Shown here: positions 52,942-62,114 of the stretch, piece by piece
How the letters are laid out: every line of letters starts with the position of its first letter
Numbering within the stretch: position 1 is the first letter of the stretch
Source: Trebonia sp963773105
Lineage (GTDB): Bacteria > Actinomycetota > Actinomycetes > Streptosporangiales > Streptosporangiaceae
DNA: 64,000 nucleotides
Assembly: GCA_963773105.1 (NCBI GenBank)
Contig: CAVZAA010000004.1
Coordinates: forward strand, 248,001 to 312,000
Direction: 5' to 3'
The notes under the pieces: model-generated
Told to the model about the DNA's origin: nothing
The model's input: the letters and a program-made list of their open reading frames with translations, nothing else
Database searches by the model: none
Made by a program: the position numbers and the translations under genes

Positions 52942-53640
52942 TTAGCCGAACAGGCCGGCGATGAGGTTGACCGAGCCCGCGACGATGACCACGCCGAACA
53001 CATAGGACAAGAGGGCGTGAGCGAGCGCGGTGTTGCGGACCCGGGGGTTGCGCAGGGTCGTGTCAGACACCTGGTAGCACATGCCGATGGTGAACGCGAC
53101 GTAGGCGAAGTCGCGGTAGCACGGATGCTGCTCGTCGTCTTCAGTGCCGAACGCGATGCCGACTGGCTTGGACCGGAAGTATTGGTCTGCGTAGCGCAGG
53201 GTGAAGACGGTATTGATCACGGTCCACGACAGCACAACCGTCAGCACGGCGACGCCGATCAGCCCTACCCGCGGCGCACCGTTTTCCCTCCCCGCTAGGT
53301 GCAGCGCGTACCCGGCCCCCAGAAGGCTAGCAACGCTAGCCCCGACCAGCAGCGCCCTGGCAGCGCCTTCTGTCTCGTCTTCGCGGGCAGCCAGCAGCGG
53401 CGCGAGTGCGCTGTCGGCCCGGATGATGATCGGCCAGATGGTCAGGAGGGTGGCGAGCGCGGTAACGTTCCAGCCCGTGACCAGTGCCAGCCCCCACGTC
53501 ACGAACGGCAGGACGACAACGGTGACGATCAGCCCGGCGATGAATACCACGATCGCACGCCGCATGGCGGGGGCATGCCAGCCAAGCCACCGATGGTACA
53601 AGGTGGTTCCGGGGACGCCAGTCATCGTCTGAGTTTTCAT
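52942..53640 (-). CDS. DUF1345 membrane protein
   Basis: 232 residues with about six hydrophobic segments. The segment CYRDFAYVAFTIGMCYQVSD is the DUF1345 signature, and the helix pair LTVVLSWTVINTVFTLRYAD precedes it. Function unknown. The ATG at 53640 (MKTQTM) is chosen; the frame also reaches 53664. No partner gene. Confidence 0.87.
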   Translation of the reverse strand: MKTQTMTGVPGTTLYHRWLGWHAPAMRRAIVVFIAGLIVTVVVLPFVTWGLALVTGWNVTALATLLTIWPIIIRADSALAPLLAAREDETEGAARALLVGASVASLLGAGYALHLAGRENGAPRVGLIGVAVLTVVLSWTVINTVFTLRYADQYFRSKPVGIAFGTEDDEQHPCYRDFAYVAFTIGMCYQVSDTTLRNPRVRNTALAHALLSYVFGVVIVAGSVNLIAGLFG

Positions 53641-53744
53641 AGGTAGCGGTCTCGGCCGTTCCATCTGGCCGGGCCAGTCCTGACACGGCGCAGAGTCCGA
53701 GAGCCGACCGCCGTTCCCTGGGCCGCGTCAGCTACGCTTGTCGC

Positions 53745-54179
53745 CTAGCTCGAAGGTGACGCGGCGGCCCGCGCGTCGGCCCAAGTGCGGGCGTCTATCG
53801 CATCGAGGAGAGCCAGCTGTGCCTGGTCGACCGCCCACGAGGCGTAATCCAGCGCATCGGAGGCGTCCGCCTCCGCGTCCTCGGCCTGCCGTTCGGCTCG
53901 TTTCACGTCACGCTGGTCGCGCTGGCGGCCGATGCGGTCCTGCAGAGCCTGCATCTTCGCCGCCGCATCGGCTTGCATCGACTTCCACTGGCTCTGCGTC
54001 CGCCCGGCAGCCTGACCGGCTTTCTCCGTGACCGCACTCTGACGGGCAGCGATGTCGGCCTTGGCCTGGCTGATACGCGCCTGAACCTGCTCATTCGTTT
54101 CGTGCCGGGCCTCGTCAGCGGACCTCTTCAATTCCGCTGCCCGCGCTTGCACGGCGTCTACCTGCTCAGAAATGCTCAT
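53745..54179 (-). CDS. Predicted coiled-coil protein, unknown function
   Basis: 144 residues, very rich in Ala, Gln, Arg, Asp and Glu, predicted to be nearly all helix with heptad-like spacing (VDAVQARAAELKRSADEAR, ERQAEDAEADASDALDYAS). No membrane segment. The ATG at 54179 has GGGGGG about 5 nt upstream. Resembles small actinomycete proteins of unknown function. Confidence 0.65.
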   Translation of the reverse strand: MSISEQVDAVQARAAELKRSADEARHETNEQVQARISQAKADIAARQSAVTEKAGQAAGRTQSQWKSMQADAAAKMQALQDRIGRQRDQRDVKRAERQAEDAEADASDALDYASWAVDQAQLALLDAIDARTWADARAAASPSS

Positions 54180-54412
54180 GATCCCCCCAGGAGCCAGCTG
54201 AGAGCTGTAACCAGCATGACTGGCAATCACCCTCGCCTCTGGCCACCATGTAACCGCAGCGGTCCCGCGTCAAACATCAGGGACCAGCACGCCCCGGCCA
54301 TCGGCCTTCCATCAGGTTCGCCGCAGTGCCGCAGGCCATCCCTCTCGGGGAGTCCGGCCACGGGGGACTGTCAAAGTTAACCGCTCTGTCGCCCTTTCGG
54401 TGGTGACGGTTT

Positions 54413-54598
54413 TTAGTGCTCTCCATGGCCAGCATCGATTATTGATCGATGCTGGCCATGTTCGCGTCGTCGTGGCGCGCACCCGACGCGGGCCGCGAGC
54501 CTGTCGAGGCGATCAAGCTGGGCGGGAGTGAGCTCGATGCCGTCCGCGGCGATGTTCTCCTCGACGCGGGCGACGCGGCGGGTGACGGGGATCGTCAT
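54413..54598 (-). pseudogene. Aldo/keto reductase C-terminal fragment
   Basis: RRVARVEENIAADGIELTPA and QLDRLDRLAARV match the last helices of aldo/keto reductases (the R-x-x-x-N-x-x-A element that binds NADPH phosphate). The barrel is absent. AGGAGG happens to precede the ATG, but a 61-residue product of this type cannot be an enzyme. Confidence 0.65.
54424..54460. repeat. Strong inverted repeat
   Basis: 16-bp perfect arms (CATGGCCAGCATCGAT) with a 5-nt loop, overlapping the 3' end of the aldo/keto reductase fragment. Possibly its former terminator. Confidence 0.6.
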
Positions 54599-54846
54599 CC
54601 TGCTGCCTCCTGTGGCGTCGGTCGGACCTCGACCATCAGTCGCCCCACGGTTGCGTTCGGCGGTGGCCCGCTACGGGCAGCCCTTTTAACTCGACTGTGC
54701 ACCGAACGAGGCGGCGGGGTATCCGCATCGTCACCGCACTTCCGAGTCCTGTGACAGCCGCATCGCCGACCAGCGGGACATGTCCGCGCCGATCAACGCT
54801 AGGCCCGCTGCCGGGGGGCTTGGCCGACCGTCCAGAGCCGCCCCGC

Positions 54847-54876
54847 GACCGTTCGAAATGACCGGCCCTTGATTTT
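54847..54876 (+). repeat. Dispersed ~30-bp intergenic motif, copy 5
   Basis: GACCGTTCGAAAT-GACC-GGCCCTTGATTTT. Confidence 0.45.
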
Positions 54877-55013
54877 AAATAAGGAGGAGTCCCCGCCGAG
54901 CCAGGCTCAGCCCTCCGCGTAGAGCCGCTCGACCGCCGCGCCGCAGCCCACGACGAGGGAGCCTGGGTCAGGGAGGCCGCCTCGCCCACGGGGCGAAACA
55001 CTCAGATCAACAC

Positions 55014-55041
55014 CACCAAAATCAGTCGTCCGAACGGTCCC
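55014..55041 (-). repeat. Dispersed ~30-bp intergenic motif, copy 6 (weak)
   Basis: Minus strand: GGGACCGTTCGGACG-ACT-GATTTTGGTGG. Confidence 0.35.
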
Positions 55042-55063
55042 GGCTGACTGTGGAAGGCGACCA

Positions 55064-55217
55064 GTGACTGACCACGATTGGCCGCTCTACGAGGCAGTCT
55101 CCCCCGACGGCTGCGTTCCCGCCGGGGTGCGTCCTCTCGTCACCGTCGCCGAGGAGGAGGGCCTGACGCTCGTCCTGTCCAGGCAGGACGCCGACCGTAC
55201 CGGCCTCGCCTACGATT
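55064..55217 (+). pseudogene. ACT-domain protein fragment (N-terminal)
   Basis: Starts ATG ACC GAC; DWPLYEAVSPDGCVPAGVRP and LVTVAEEEGLTLVLSRQDAD match small actinomycete ACT-domain proteins, which bind amino acids. After GLAYDY the sequence switches without a break to an Ig-like repeat (GTYQWTASYSGDTNNNP), so the rest of the ACT gene is lost. Confidence 0.65.
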
Positions 55218-55857
55218 ACGGCACCTACCAGTGGACCGCCAGCTACAGCGGCGACACCAACAACAATCCAGCCGCCTCGCGGGCTGCGGCGACAGGCAAG
55301 TGCAGATCGGCTCCGGCCCGAACCTGTACTGGACCGACGACCTTGGCAATATCGTGACGGTCCCCGCGAACGGCGGCTTCCCGGTCGTGCTGGTCAATGA
55401 CCAGAACGGCCCGGCTTGGGTGGCGGCGGGCGGCGGCACCGTGGTGTGGGCCGACCGCGGCACTGGCACCATCATGGCGCTCCCCGTGACCGGCGGCTTC
55501 CCGGTCGTGCTGGCCAGCGGCCAGAACGACCCTGCTTACCTGACGGTGGACAACGGCACCGTGTACTGGGCCGACAGCAGCGAAGGCACCGTCATGGCGG
55601 TCCCCGTGACCGGCGGCGCCCCGACCGTACTGGCCAGCGGGCAGCCCAGCCCGGCTTACGTGACGGCGGACAACGGCACCGTGTACTGGGCCGACAGGGG
55701 CATCGGCACGATCATGGAGTTCCCTGAGACTGGCGGCATCGCGCCCAGCGCGCTGGTCAGCGGGCTGGGCGCGAACGTCCCTGAGGACATGACGGCGGAC
55801 AGCGGCTACGTGTACTTCGTCAGCGGCGGGCAGGTCTTTGCGGAGCGCGATGCTTGA
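55218..55857 (+). pseudogene. Ig-like / YWTD-type beta-propeller fragment
   Basis: An Ig-type module end (GTYQWTASYSGDTNNNPAAS) is followed, after a one-base frame change near 55280-55290, by CGDRQVQIGSGPNLYWTDD and then about four propeller repeats of ~42 residues (consensus GTVYWADxGxGTIMxVPVTG, GGxPxVLASGQ). Near-identical 120-bp nucleotide repeats encode them. It looks like the C-terminal part of a large secreted protein; no signal peptide remains. Confidence 0.65.
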
Positions 55858-55908
55858 ATATTGTGTTCGTTTACTCTTTAATCCTCCCTTATGGGGGGAA
55901 TTACTGCT

Positions 55909-58524
55909 ATGCCGGACGCATCTGGGCTGCTCGAGCGATCCGGAGAGCTTGATGCGCTGACCCGGGCGCTCGCGTCGGTGACATTCGGCGGGCAGGGCCG
56001 AGTCGCGCTAGTGGCGGGCGAGGCAGGAATCGGCAAGACCGCCCTCCTGCGTCAGTTCGCCGCGAGCGCGTCATCCTCGGCGCGGGTGCTGTGGGCCAGG
56101 TGCGAACCCTTGTTCACGCCCCGTCCGCTGGGACCGGTCGTCGAACTGGCCAGCGCGATCGGCGGCGAGGCAGCAGCGCGCGCGGCCGACCGCGGGACGC
56201 CCTATGACGTGGCGATGACGCTTTTCCCTGAGCTGGCGGCAGAGCCAACGGTGGTTGTTTTCGAGGACGTGCACTGGGCGGACGAGGCGACTCTGGACGT
56301 GGTACGGCTGCTGGCCCGCCGGCTGGCGAGCGCCGCGGTCCTGCTGGTGCTGAGTTACCGTGAGGGCGAGCTCGACCATTCACACCCGTTGCGGGTCGTG
56401 CTCGGGGATCTGCCGGGAAGCGATCAGGTTATCCGGCTGGAGCTTGCGGGCCTTTCGCCCCGGGCGATCGCGGAGCTGGCCGGCCCGGGGCGAGTGGACG
56501 CCGGGGAGTTGCACCGGCGAACGGGGGGTAACCCGTTTTACGTCACCGAGGTGCTGGCGGCGGGCACTGAAACGATCCCCCGCTCGGTGCGCGACGCGGT
56601 GCTGGCGCGCGCGGCGCGGTTGCGCGGGGGGGCTCGCGACTTGCTGGACGTGGCCTCCGTGGTGCCGGGCCCGGTCGAAACGTGGCTGCTCGACGCCCTG
56701 GCACCGACGGCAGCGGAACTGCTGGATGAATGCCTCGCAACCGGGATGATGGTGCTTGCCGGACACCGCGTTGAGTTCCGGCACGAGATCGCACGGCAGG
56801 TGGTGGAGGGGTCAATGCCGCCGGGGCGGCGGAAGGCCATGCATCGTGCCGCGCTCGCGGCGCTTACCTCGCGGACAGCCGGACAGCAGGACCCGGCCCG
56901 GCTGACGCACCACGCCGATGCGGCCGGGGACGCGCAGGCAGTGCTGGAGTACGCCCCTGCCGCGGCCGCGCAGGCCGCCGCCGCCGGGGGGCGCCGCGAG
57001 GCGGCAAGACTTTACGCGCGGGCGCTGAGGTTCGCGAACATGCTGGAGCCGGACCGGCATGCCGCGCTGCTCGAAAGATTCGCTGACGCGGCGTACTTCA
57101 CCGAATTGAGCGGCGAGGCGACCGAAGCGCTACGCAAGGCGGTGGCGATCCACCGGGAGCTCGGTGACCACGTTCGGCAAGGCGACACGCTGCGCCGCCT
57201 CGGCAATCAGCTCGGCAAGGACGGCGCGCTGGTCGAGTCAACGACGGCTATATCCGAGGCCGTGGCCCTGCTGGAGCAGCAGCCACCGGGCCGGGAGCTG
57301 GCCTGCGCGTACAACTCGATGGCGGCGGTCACGGGGATATTCAACGACGAGCAGGCCGTCTTGTGGGGCAAGAAGGCGATCGAGGTAGCCGAGCAGGTTG
57401 GCTGCCTCAACGCGGTCGGCGAAACCCTGAACATCGTAGGGACCGCTGAGCTGCGCCAGGGCAATCTCGGCGGCCTGGAAAAGCTGGATCGTAGCCGGGA
57501 GATCGCGCAGCAGACAGGCGACGAGATCGGCCTGGCGCGCGCCTACATGCACCCCACGGCGGCACTGGCGGGGCGCCGCGAATGGGTGCTCGCGGAGCGC
57601 TACCTACGGCCGGGACGGGAATTCTGCCGGGAACGCGGCCTGCACGGTTTTTACGGGTGGCTGACGACGTTCGCGGCTGAGGCGGCGCTGGCCCAGGGGC
57701 GCTGGGCGGAGGCAGTCAGCGCAGCGGCCGAGATCCTGGCCTGGCCGGTTGACGGCTTCGGGCCGTTGCGTGTCACCGCGCTGGTGGTCACGGCCACGGT
57801 ACGAGCGCGGCGCGGCGAGTCCGGATACCAGGCGCTGCTTGACCAGGCGGCCATGTTGGCCCAGGCAGAGCCCCCCACGGCGCGGGCCGGGGCGCAGATC
57901 GCCGCGCTGCGGGCGGAGGCCGCGTGGCTGGCGGGGGCGCAGCCGCAGCGGACCGGGGAAGCGGCCTGGCCCGCAGCGGCCGGAGCGGATGTCACGCGCT
58001 GGTTCGCGGGTGACATCGAGGTTTGGCGTCACCGGGCCGGGCTCGACTGCGGCGACCCTGCGGAGCTCCCCGAGCCGTACCAAATGGAGATCGCCGGAGA
58101 CGCCGGCAGCGCGGCCCGCTGGTGGCAGGAGCGCGGCTGCGTCTACGACGCGGCCCTTGCGCTCGCCTGCTCCGGCGACCTTATCCTGATGCGCCGGGCA
58201 CTGGACATGCTGTACGACGTTGGCGCGCTGCCCGCAGCGGCTGTCGTCGGACGGCGGTTGCGCGCACTCGGGGCACGGGGCCTGCCCCGCGGTCCCCGGC
58301 CGGCCACCGCGGCTAACCCGGCGGGCCTCACCAGCCGCGAGGCGGAAGTGCTAACGCTCCTGGCCACGGGACTGGCCAACCCGGAGATAGCCGCGCGACT
58401 GGTCCTGTCCGGCCGTACCGTCGACAATCACGTGTCGGCCATATTTCAAAAGCTGGGCGTGCCCAACCGGGCAGAGGCGCGAGCGGCCGCGATACGGCTC
58501 GGGCTGGTCACCCCCATCGGATGA
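55909..58524 (+). CDS. LuxR-family regulator of the LAL type (AAA ATPase plus HTH)
   Basis: 871 residues. Walker A is GEAGIGKTAL near residue 40, Walker B VVVFEDVHWADEAT. A long TPR-like helical middle follows, then a C-terminal LuxR helix-turn-helix (GLTSREAEVLTLLATGLANP, TVDNHVSAIFQKLGV). LAL proteins activate antibiotic or sugar genes. The ATG at 55909 is chosen over 55891 because GGGGGAA precedes it by 8 nt. Its stop is 8 bp from the convergent DoxX gene. Target genes are unknown. Confidence 0.9.
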   Translation: MPDASGLLERSGELDALTRALASVTFGGQGRVALVAGEAGIGKTALLRQFAASASSSARVLWARCEPLFTPRPLGPVVELASAIGGEAAARAADRGTPYDVAMTLFPELAAEPTVVVFEDVHWADEATLDVVRLLARRLASAAVLLVLSYREGELDHSHPLRVVLGDLPGSDQVIRLELAGLSPRAIAELAGPGRVDAGELHRRTGGNPFYVTEVLAAGTETIPRSVRDAVLARAARLRGGARDLLDVASVVPGPVETWLLDALAPTAAELLDECLATGMMVLAGHRVEFRHEIARQVVEGSMPPGRRKAMHRAALAALTSRTAGQQDPARLTHHADAAGDAQAVLEYAPAAAAQAAAAGGRREAARLYARALRFANMLEPDRHAALLERFADAAYFTELSGEATEALRKAVAIHRELGDHVRQGDTLRRLGNQLGKDGALVESTTAISEAVALLEQQPPGRELACAYNSMAAVTGIFNDEQAVLWGKKAIEVAEQVGCLNAVGETLNIVGTAELRQGNLGGLEKLDRSREIAQQTGDEIGLARAYMHPTAALAGRREWVLAERYLRPGREFCRERGLHGFYGWLTTFAAEAALAQGRWAEAVSAAAEILAWPVDGFGPLRVTALVVTATVRARRGESGYQALLDQAAMLAQAEPPTARAGAQIAALRAEAAWLAGAQPQRTGEAAWPAAAGADVTRWFAGDIEVWRHRAGLDCGDPAELPEPYQMEIAGDAGSAARWWQERGCVYDAALALACSGDLILMRRALDMLYDVGALPAAAVVGRRLRALGARGLPRGPRPATAANPAGLTSREAEVLTLLATGLANPEIAARLVLSGRTVDNHVSAIFQKLGVPNRAEARAAAIRLGLVTPIG

Positions 58525-58532
58525 GGTCCGCA

Positions 58533-59192
58533 TTACGTTGTGCGCATCCCCCGCTCTCCGCCTCGGGCGCGCAGGCTCAAGGCCACGGGCCTAAGCTTGC
58601 GCGGCGCGTGCGGCAGGGGCAGCAGCAGGTAGTCGGCGCCGAGGTACCCGGCCACGCGCCAGGCAGCGACGAGCAGGACGCCGAAGAGGATGAAGACCCC
58701 GTTCGGCCCGGCAGAGCCACCGGTGATGTAGAGAATGTTCAGCGCGACGCCGCCGGCGGCGGCAATGCCGGTCAGGCAGCCGAGCAGCAGGCCGATTCCG
58801 ACCGCGAGTTCGCTGATGGTAACCACGCGGCTGAACACCTGGGCGTGTGCGCCGAAGGCGTTGAGGATGTGCAGGTACCAGCCGTAGTTGACCTCCGGGT
58901 GGCCGAACGCCTGGGCACGGTGGTCGTAGGAGCTGTTGGCGGCGGCGATGAAGCCCTGCAGGCCAGTGGCATGGGTGAACCAGTTGCTGTAGCCGGCTCC
59001 GGTCAGCTTGCCCCAGCCAGCCGAGAACCACTGCCAGCCCAGCCAGAGCCGTACGATCAGCCACAGGATGCTCGCCTGGCGGGAGCGGAACAGCCAGCGG
59101 GTCCACGGCAGCTCAAGCGCGCCGTGGGCCAGCTCGCTGGTGCCGGTGGTACCGCTCGCGGCGGGTATCTGCGGAGCCTTGGCGGTTGTCAT
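58533..59192 (-). CDS. DoxX-family membrane protein
   Basis: 219 residues, four hydrophobic segments. IVRLWLGWQWFSAGWGKLTG is the DoxX N-terminal motif and TISELAVGIGLLLGCLTGIA its second conserved helix. DoxX proteins are membrane partners in oxidative-stress or thiosulfate:quinone systems; no such partner is adjacent. An ATG with GGGAGGG upstream (59196-59202) fixes the start. Confidence 0.88.
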   Translation of the reverse strand: MTTAKAPQIPAASGTTGTSELAHGALELPWTRWLFRSRQASILWLIVRLWLGWQWFSAGWGKLTGAGYSNWFTHATGLQGFIAAANSSYDHRAQAFGHPEVNYGWYLHILNAFGAHAQVFSRVVTISELAVGIGLLLGCLTGIAAAGGVALNILYITGGSAGPNGVFILFGVLLVAAWRVAGYLGADYLLLPLPHAPRKLRPVALSLRARGGERGMRTT

Positions 59193-59453
59193 GACTATCC
59201 CTCCCGGGAGGATTGCGGCCGCGATGCCCGCGTCCTGCAGGCGCCCCCCGACCTGAAAAGCCTGATGGGAGCAAAGGAACCACAGAACGAATGCCCCGCA
59301 TCAGCGGGGACGGTGCTCATCTTGGGCCTTGCGGCTACCTATGTTGGCTTGGCCGCCCCGCGAGGATTCGGCGCCTATGAGGGGACGGCCACCTTGCCTG
59401 GCGCCTCAGTTTCTACGCAGCCTTCCGCCGGCGGGCCGGGCCGCGTCACCTGA

Positions 59454-59714
59454 TCCGCCCTGTTCCTTGGCAACTACCTGATCCTGCGCGAGCGGGCCGC
59501 CGCCTTCCGCGCCGACCCTGCAGTGCGCGAGGCGCTCAAGGCTTCCCGGCTTGACCAGCTCGCCCAGTCCACGCTCGCGCCCGGCGAGAAGCTGGCCGAG
59601 CTGCTGGCGGACCGCAGCGCCTTCGAGGACTTCGACGTCGAGGCCGCCGCGGCCCGCGGAATGGCGTTCGAGCAGCTCGACCAGCTCGCCATGGACCACC
59701 TGCTCGGTGCCTGA
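59454..59714 (+). pseudogene. Xylose isomerase C-terminal fragment
   Basis: NYLILRERAAAFRADPAVRE, LDQLAQSTLAPGEKLAELLA and FEDFDVEAAAARGMAFEQLD match the last ~85 residues of actinomycete XylA. All catalytic and metal-binding residues lie upstream in the full protein and are absent; a TGA at 59451 closes the frame on the 5' side. Confidence 0.75.
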
Positions 59715-59852
59715 ATCCGCCTCTCGAGTCCGCGCCGCGCCGACCTGACTACGACGCGGCGCGGGCCTGGAACGGGAGACGCGGACGCACAATCGATGCT
59801 GAAATCAATTACGGGCCGTTCGATCCGGGCGGAGATCGACGGGCCGTTCACC

Positions 59853-59858
59853 GATAAT
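59853..59858 (+). promoter_or_regulatory. -10 hexamer of a leaderless amidohydrolase transcript
   Basis: GATAAT ends 6 nt before the ATG at 59865, and no ribosome site is present. Confidence 0.5.
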
Positions 59859-59864
59859 GCCGAC

Positions 59865-61019
59865 ATGACGCTGGAAGAGCTGTACAAGGACCTGCACTCA
59901 CATCCCGAGCTGGCGTTCGCCGAGCATCGCACGGCCGCCATCGCCGCCGAGTGGCTGGCCGGCGCAGGCTACATGGTCACCGCCGGCATCGGCCGGACCG
60001 GCGTCGCGGGCGTGCTGCGCAACGGCGACGGCCCGGTGGTGCTGGTCCGCGCGGACATGGACGCGCTGCCGCTGCGCGAGGAGACCGGCCTGGACTACGC
60101 CAGCGACGTGGTTACGACCGACGCGCTGGGCGAGCGCACCCACGTGATGCACGCGTGCGGCCACGACATGCACGTGACCTGCCTGTGCGGCGCGACGGCC
60201 GAGCTGGCGGCGACCACGGACACCTGGCGGGGGACGCTGATCGCGGTGTTCCAGCCGGCCGAGGAGATCGGCGCGGGCGCGAGGGCGATGCTCGATGACG
60301 GCCTGTTCGACAAGGCGGGGGTACCGGATCTCGTGCTCGGCCAGCACGTGATCCCGCAGGACCCCGGGTCGGTGCTGTACCGGTCGGGGCCGTTCCTAGC
60401 TGCGGCGGAAACCTGGGACGTGACGTTCCACGGGCGCGGCGGGCACGGTTCTCGGCCCCAGGAGACGGTCGACCCGGTGGTGATGGCGGCGTCCGCCGTG
60501 CTGCGGCTGCAGACCCTGGTCGCGCGCGAGATCGCGCCCGCCGACAAGGGCGTGGTCACGGTGTCGCGGCTGCGCGCCGGGCAGGCGGAGAACGTGATCC
60601 CTGACACCGCGACGATCACGCTGAACTTCCGCGCCTTCGATCCGGGCGTGCTGCGCAAGCTCACGGAGGGGGCCAGGCGGATCATCGCCGCGGAAGCCGC
60701 CGCGTCGGCGGCGTCGCGTCAGCCGGAGGACACCCTGCTGGCCTCGTTCCCCGTCGTGGTCAACGACGCCGCCCTGACCGCCGGGCTTGCCGCGGCGCTG
60801 GACCGGACGCGTGAGATCGACCCCCGCATGGGCAGCGAGGACTTCGGCCTCTTCGGGACGGCCGCGGGCGTCCCCTCCTGCTTCTGGGACCTGGGGTGCG
60901 CGGCCGACGGCTCTGCGGGTAACCACACGCCGCGGTTCGCGCCACTGATCAACCCGACGCTCCCGGCCGGGGTGAACGCGCTGGTGACCGCAGTCCGCCA
61001 CCTGCTCCCGGTGGCATGA
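59865..61019 (+). CDS. M20-family amidohydrolase (hippurate/indole-acetyl-amino-acid hydrolase type)
   Basis: 384 residues. Metal ligands are in HACGHDMH and PAEEIGAG, with the dimerisation lid after VTFHGRGGHGSRPQE and a C-terminal SEDFG. It hydrolyses N-acyl or N-carbamoyl amino acids. The ATG at 59865 (MTLEELYKDLHSHPEL) is chosen since it begins family conservation and is preceded by a -10 hexamer at leaderless spacing; an in-frame ATG at 59796 is less likely. Confidence 0.92.
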   Translation: MTLEELYKDLHSHPELAFAEHRTAAIAAEWLAGAGYMVTAGIGRTGVAGVLRNGDGPVVLVRADMDALPLREETGLDYASDVVTTDALGERTHVMHACGHDMHVTCLCGATAELAATTDTWRGTLIAVFQPAEEIGAGARAMLDDGLFDKAGVPDLVLGQHVIPQDPGSVLYRSGPFLAAAETWDVTFHGRGGHGSRPQETVDPVVMAASAVLRLQTLVAREIAPADKGVVTVSRLRAGQAENVIPDTATITLNFRAFDPGVLRKLTEGARRIIAAEAAASAASRQPEDTLLASFPVVVNDAALTAGLAAALDRTREIDPRMGSEDFGLFGTAAGVPSCFWDLGCAADGSAGNHTPRFAPLINPTLPAGVNALVTAVRHLLPVA

Positions 61020-61077
61020 CAGCGGTCCGTTTCCCAGGTTTCACTGCCGAGTAAGAGGACTTCATTAGCGTCGGAAC

Positions 61078-61524
61078 ATGGACACCCAAAACGGCCCGGT
61101 CATCACCGGGGTGCACCACATCTGTCTGACCGTCACCGACATCGACGCCAGCATGAACTGGTACCAGCAGCTCTTCCAGACTGAGCGGTGGCCCGGGCGG
61201 CTTCCGCATTACGCCCGGGAGGAGACCGGTTTCGCGGAGATGCTGGTCGAACCGCACACCGGCCTGCTCATCGGCCTGCACCACAACAACGCCAACCAGG
61301 GCGAGAAGTTCGCGGAGAGCCACACCGGCCTCGACCACATCTCGTTCGAGGTCGCTGACCGCGCGGCGCTGGAAGCCTGGATGGACCGACTCGACGAGCT
61401 CAACATCGGGCATACCGGCATCCGCAGGCGGCCGAACGGGCCTTACTCCACCGTGGTGTTCCGCGACCCCGATAACAACCAGCTCGAATTCGCGGCCCCG
61501 ACGCCTACCGATGCGGATTCTTAG
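61078..61524 (+). CDS. VOC-superfamily protein (glyoxalase-like)
   Basis: 148 residues. ITGVHHICLTVTDIDASMNW with the first metal His, HTGLDHISFEVADRAALEAW with the second, and VVFRDPDNNQLEFAAP with the Glu ligand. A full single-domain VOC enzyme of unknown substrate. It follows the amidohydrolase by 58 bp and may be co-transcribed. Confidence 0.87.
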   Translation: MDTQNGPVITGVHHICLTVTDIDASMNWYQQLFQTERWPGRLPHYAREETGFAEMLVEPHTGLLIGLHHNNANQGEKFAESHTGLDHISFEVADRAALEAWMDRLDELNIGHTGIRRRPNGPYSTVVFRDPDNNQLEFAAPTPTDADS

Positions 61525-61532
61525 CTTGTTAT

Positions 61533-61826
61533 TTAAGGTGACTGCCTGCGGGTCTTCTTCTTCGGTTCCTCGCGCTTGACGGTTTTGCCGACGTCGTGGC
61601 GGGTGGCAGGCCTGTGGTTCTTCGAGCCCTTCGGGCGGCCGGGGCCGGGCCGGGAGGGTTCGGCGCGCTGGCGGGAACGGGCAGGTCCTGGCGGATGCGC
61701 CGATAGCCCCGGCGGACCCGGGACGGGGTGAGGCGGCCGGGAGCGCACGGCTGCTGCCAGGGGAGCCGGATGTCGTCCGCAAGATCGCGGGCGAGGTGCA
61801 GCTGGGCGTAGGCGGCGATGTCATCC
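61533..61826 (-). mobile_element. Transposase C-terminal remnant
   Basis: LDDIAAYAQLHLARDLADDI, APGRLTPSRVRRGYRRIRQD and, one frame over, PKGSKNHRPATRHDVGKTVK are the C-terminal tail of an IS701/IS4-like transposase common in actinomycetes. The catalytic DDE part is gone. A frame slip lies in the C/G run at about 61635-61650. Its left end directly abuts the alcohol dehydrogenase fragment. Confidence 0.7.
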
Positions 61827-62100
61827 AGGAGCCGTCGGAGACGGCGAAGGGCGAGACGACCAGGTCGCCCCGTCTGACGGTGGTGACCTCGGGCCCGGTC
61901 TCCTCGACGACGCCAATGAACTCGTGCCCCACCCGCGCGGGGCCGTCCTCCGGCTTCAGCGAGGCGTAGGGCCACAGGTCGCTGCCGCAGATGGCGGACG
62001 CGGTGATCCGGACCAGCGCGTCGGTGGGCAGCTCGACGGCGGAGTCGGGAACCTCCTCGACCCGGACGTCGCCCGCCGCGTACATGAGGGTTGCGCGCAT
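61827..62100 (-). pseudogene. Zinc-dependent alcohol dehydrogenase, N-terminal fragment
   Basis: MRATLMYAAGDVRVEEVPDS, ASAICGSDLWPYASL and RVGHEFIGVVEETGPEV hold the catalytic zinc ligands Cys and His-Glu of medium-chain dehydrogenases. After VVSPFAVSDGS the frame enters the transposase remnant, so structural zinc and NAD domains are missing. It starts 14 bp below the SDR gene, indicating a former operon. Confidence 0.8.
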
Positions 62101-62114
62101 CAGCTGGCGTCCTT

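Larger units (their letters stand above)
54599..55063. other. Intergenic stretch with two copies of the dispersed motif
   Basis: About 465 bp with no supported gene. It contains degenerate copies of the ~30-bp motif at 54847-54876 and 55014-55041. Confidence 0.45.
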
